DNA from: Mycolicibacterium cosmeticum
Lineage (GTDB): Bacteria; Actinomycetota; Actinomycetes; Mycobacteriales; Mycobacteriaceae
Direction of reading: 5' to 3'
NCBI RefSeq assembly: GCF_000613185.1
Contig: NZ_CCBB010000001.1
Location: 1,364,001 to 1,428,000, forward strand
DNA: 64,000 bases
Shown here: one piece after another, positions 63,635 to 64,000 of the stretch
Position numbering within the stretch: position 1 is the stretch's first letter
Layout: each line of letters opens with the position of its first letter
The notes under the pieces: model-generated
Database searches by the model: none
The model's input: the letters and a program-made list of their open reading frames with translations, nothing else
Told to the model about the DNA's origin: nothing
Position numbers and translations under genes: made by a program

Positions 63635-64000
63635 TTACGCTGCGTCGCAGACGGGCTCGCCGGCCGGCGCGTCCCGTGCCTCGGTCGCCGACGATCCGAC
63701 CGCGAGCAGGGCGAACAACGCGATGCTGGATCCGACGACCATCACCAGCGCCAACGCGAACTCGTTGTTGCCGAGCACACCGACCAGTGGCGCCACCGCG
63801 GCACCCAGGCCGAACTGCGCCGCACCGAGCAGGGCGGCCGCCGTCCCGGCCGCGTCGGAGTGCCGGGACAACGCCACCGCCGGCGCGTTCGGGATGACCA
63901 GACCCATCGCCGCCAGGATCACCCATACCGGCACCAGGAATCCCCACAGACCGCCGACATGGCCCAGGGCGAGCGCGACGAACACCGCCGCGCTGACCGC
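63635..64000 (-). CDS. MFS transporter, Bcr/CflA type, C-terminal part
   Basis: An open minus-strand frame of 122 codons runs in from the right edge to a stop at 63635. It shows the last MFS helices: AAVFVALALGHVGGLWGFLVPVWVILAAMGLVIPNAPAVALSRHSDAAGTAAALLGAAQFGLGAAVAPLVGVLG. The ANAxALALxxx-SGTASALLGxxQ-like pattern is typical of Bcr/CflA multidrug exporters. The N-terminus is outside the window. Separated from the upstream DHA2 gene by 62 bp. Confidence 0.85.
   Translation of the reverse strand, partial: AVSAAVFVALALGHVGGLWGFLVPVWVILAAMGLVIPNAPAVALSRHSDAAGTAAALLGAAQFGLGAAVAPLVGVLGNNEFALALVMVVGSSIALFALLAVGSSATEARDAPAGEPVCDAA

Overview
The window is GC-rich actinobacterial chromosome, almost certainly from a mycobacterium of the rapid-growing, environmental kind (Mycolicibacterium-like). 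The main evidence is the FAS-II mycolic-acid operon fabD-acpM-kasA-kasB-accD6 behind a mabR-type regulator and an AceE-type pyruvate dehydrogenase. An IdeR-like iron box, mycothiol-dependent MscR, ahpE, ptpA and a 13E12-type HNH gene agree with this. No PE/PPE genes were seen. Gene names come from reading the translations; no database search was possible. Mycobacterium tuberculosis (Mtb) gene numbers are quoted from memory.

Layout. (1) 1-35.4 kb follows the order of Mtb Rv2230c-Rv2260: a Nif3-like protein (cut by the window edge), cobC, ptkA, ptpA, a SURF1 protein, cobD, several housekeeping and hypothetical genes, tRNA-Val, ahpE, a DUF3052 gene, a lipoprotein, aceE, mabR, the FAS-II operon, glpD1 with its TetR regulator, an AGPS-like flavoprotein, dagK, a DUF3145 gene, a serine hydrolase, and mscR with an MBL-fold partner. 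Insertions in this backbone include a UbiB-like kinase with a TetR gene, a glycine-riboswitch-controlled serine dehydratase, and a TetR/SDR/flavin-monooxygenase group. (2) 35.5-46.9 kb is accessory. It holds a tightly coupled minus-strand operon (two MmgE/PrpD proteins, an isocitrate-lyase/PEP-mutase family lyase, LeuC-like and LeuD-like hydro-lyase subunits, a PEBP protein) divergent from an IclR regulator across a near-perfect palindrome. A plus-strand group follows: COG4705-like membrane protein, CopD-like protein, a short protein matching only the N-terminus of UbiD/gallate decarboxylases, and a Tat/lipoprotein-type subtype-B tannase. (3) 47.1-64 kb follows Mtb Rv1256c-Rv1250 (cyp130, TetR, acyltransferase, deaD, lprE, nuclease-helicase, MFS). 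It carries an insertion of an MFS transporter, an OlsB-like N-acyltransferase, an ornithine/lysine N-monooxygenase and a siderophore-interacting protein with an IdeR-box-like site.

How the parts work together. The FAS-II block builds meromycolate chains; a textbook MabR operator (TTTTGT-N9-ACAAAA) lies just upstream of fabD. The accessory operon looks like a catabolic route for a branched di- or tricarboxylic acid, ending in C-C cleavage to a keto acid plus a carboxylic acid. The tannase/UbiD neighbourhood points to past or present use of gallate esters. The acyltransferase/N-monooxygenase/SIP set points to an iron-linked acyl-hydroxamate or N-hydroxylated amino-acid lipid. These last three are the best candidates for undescribed biology here.
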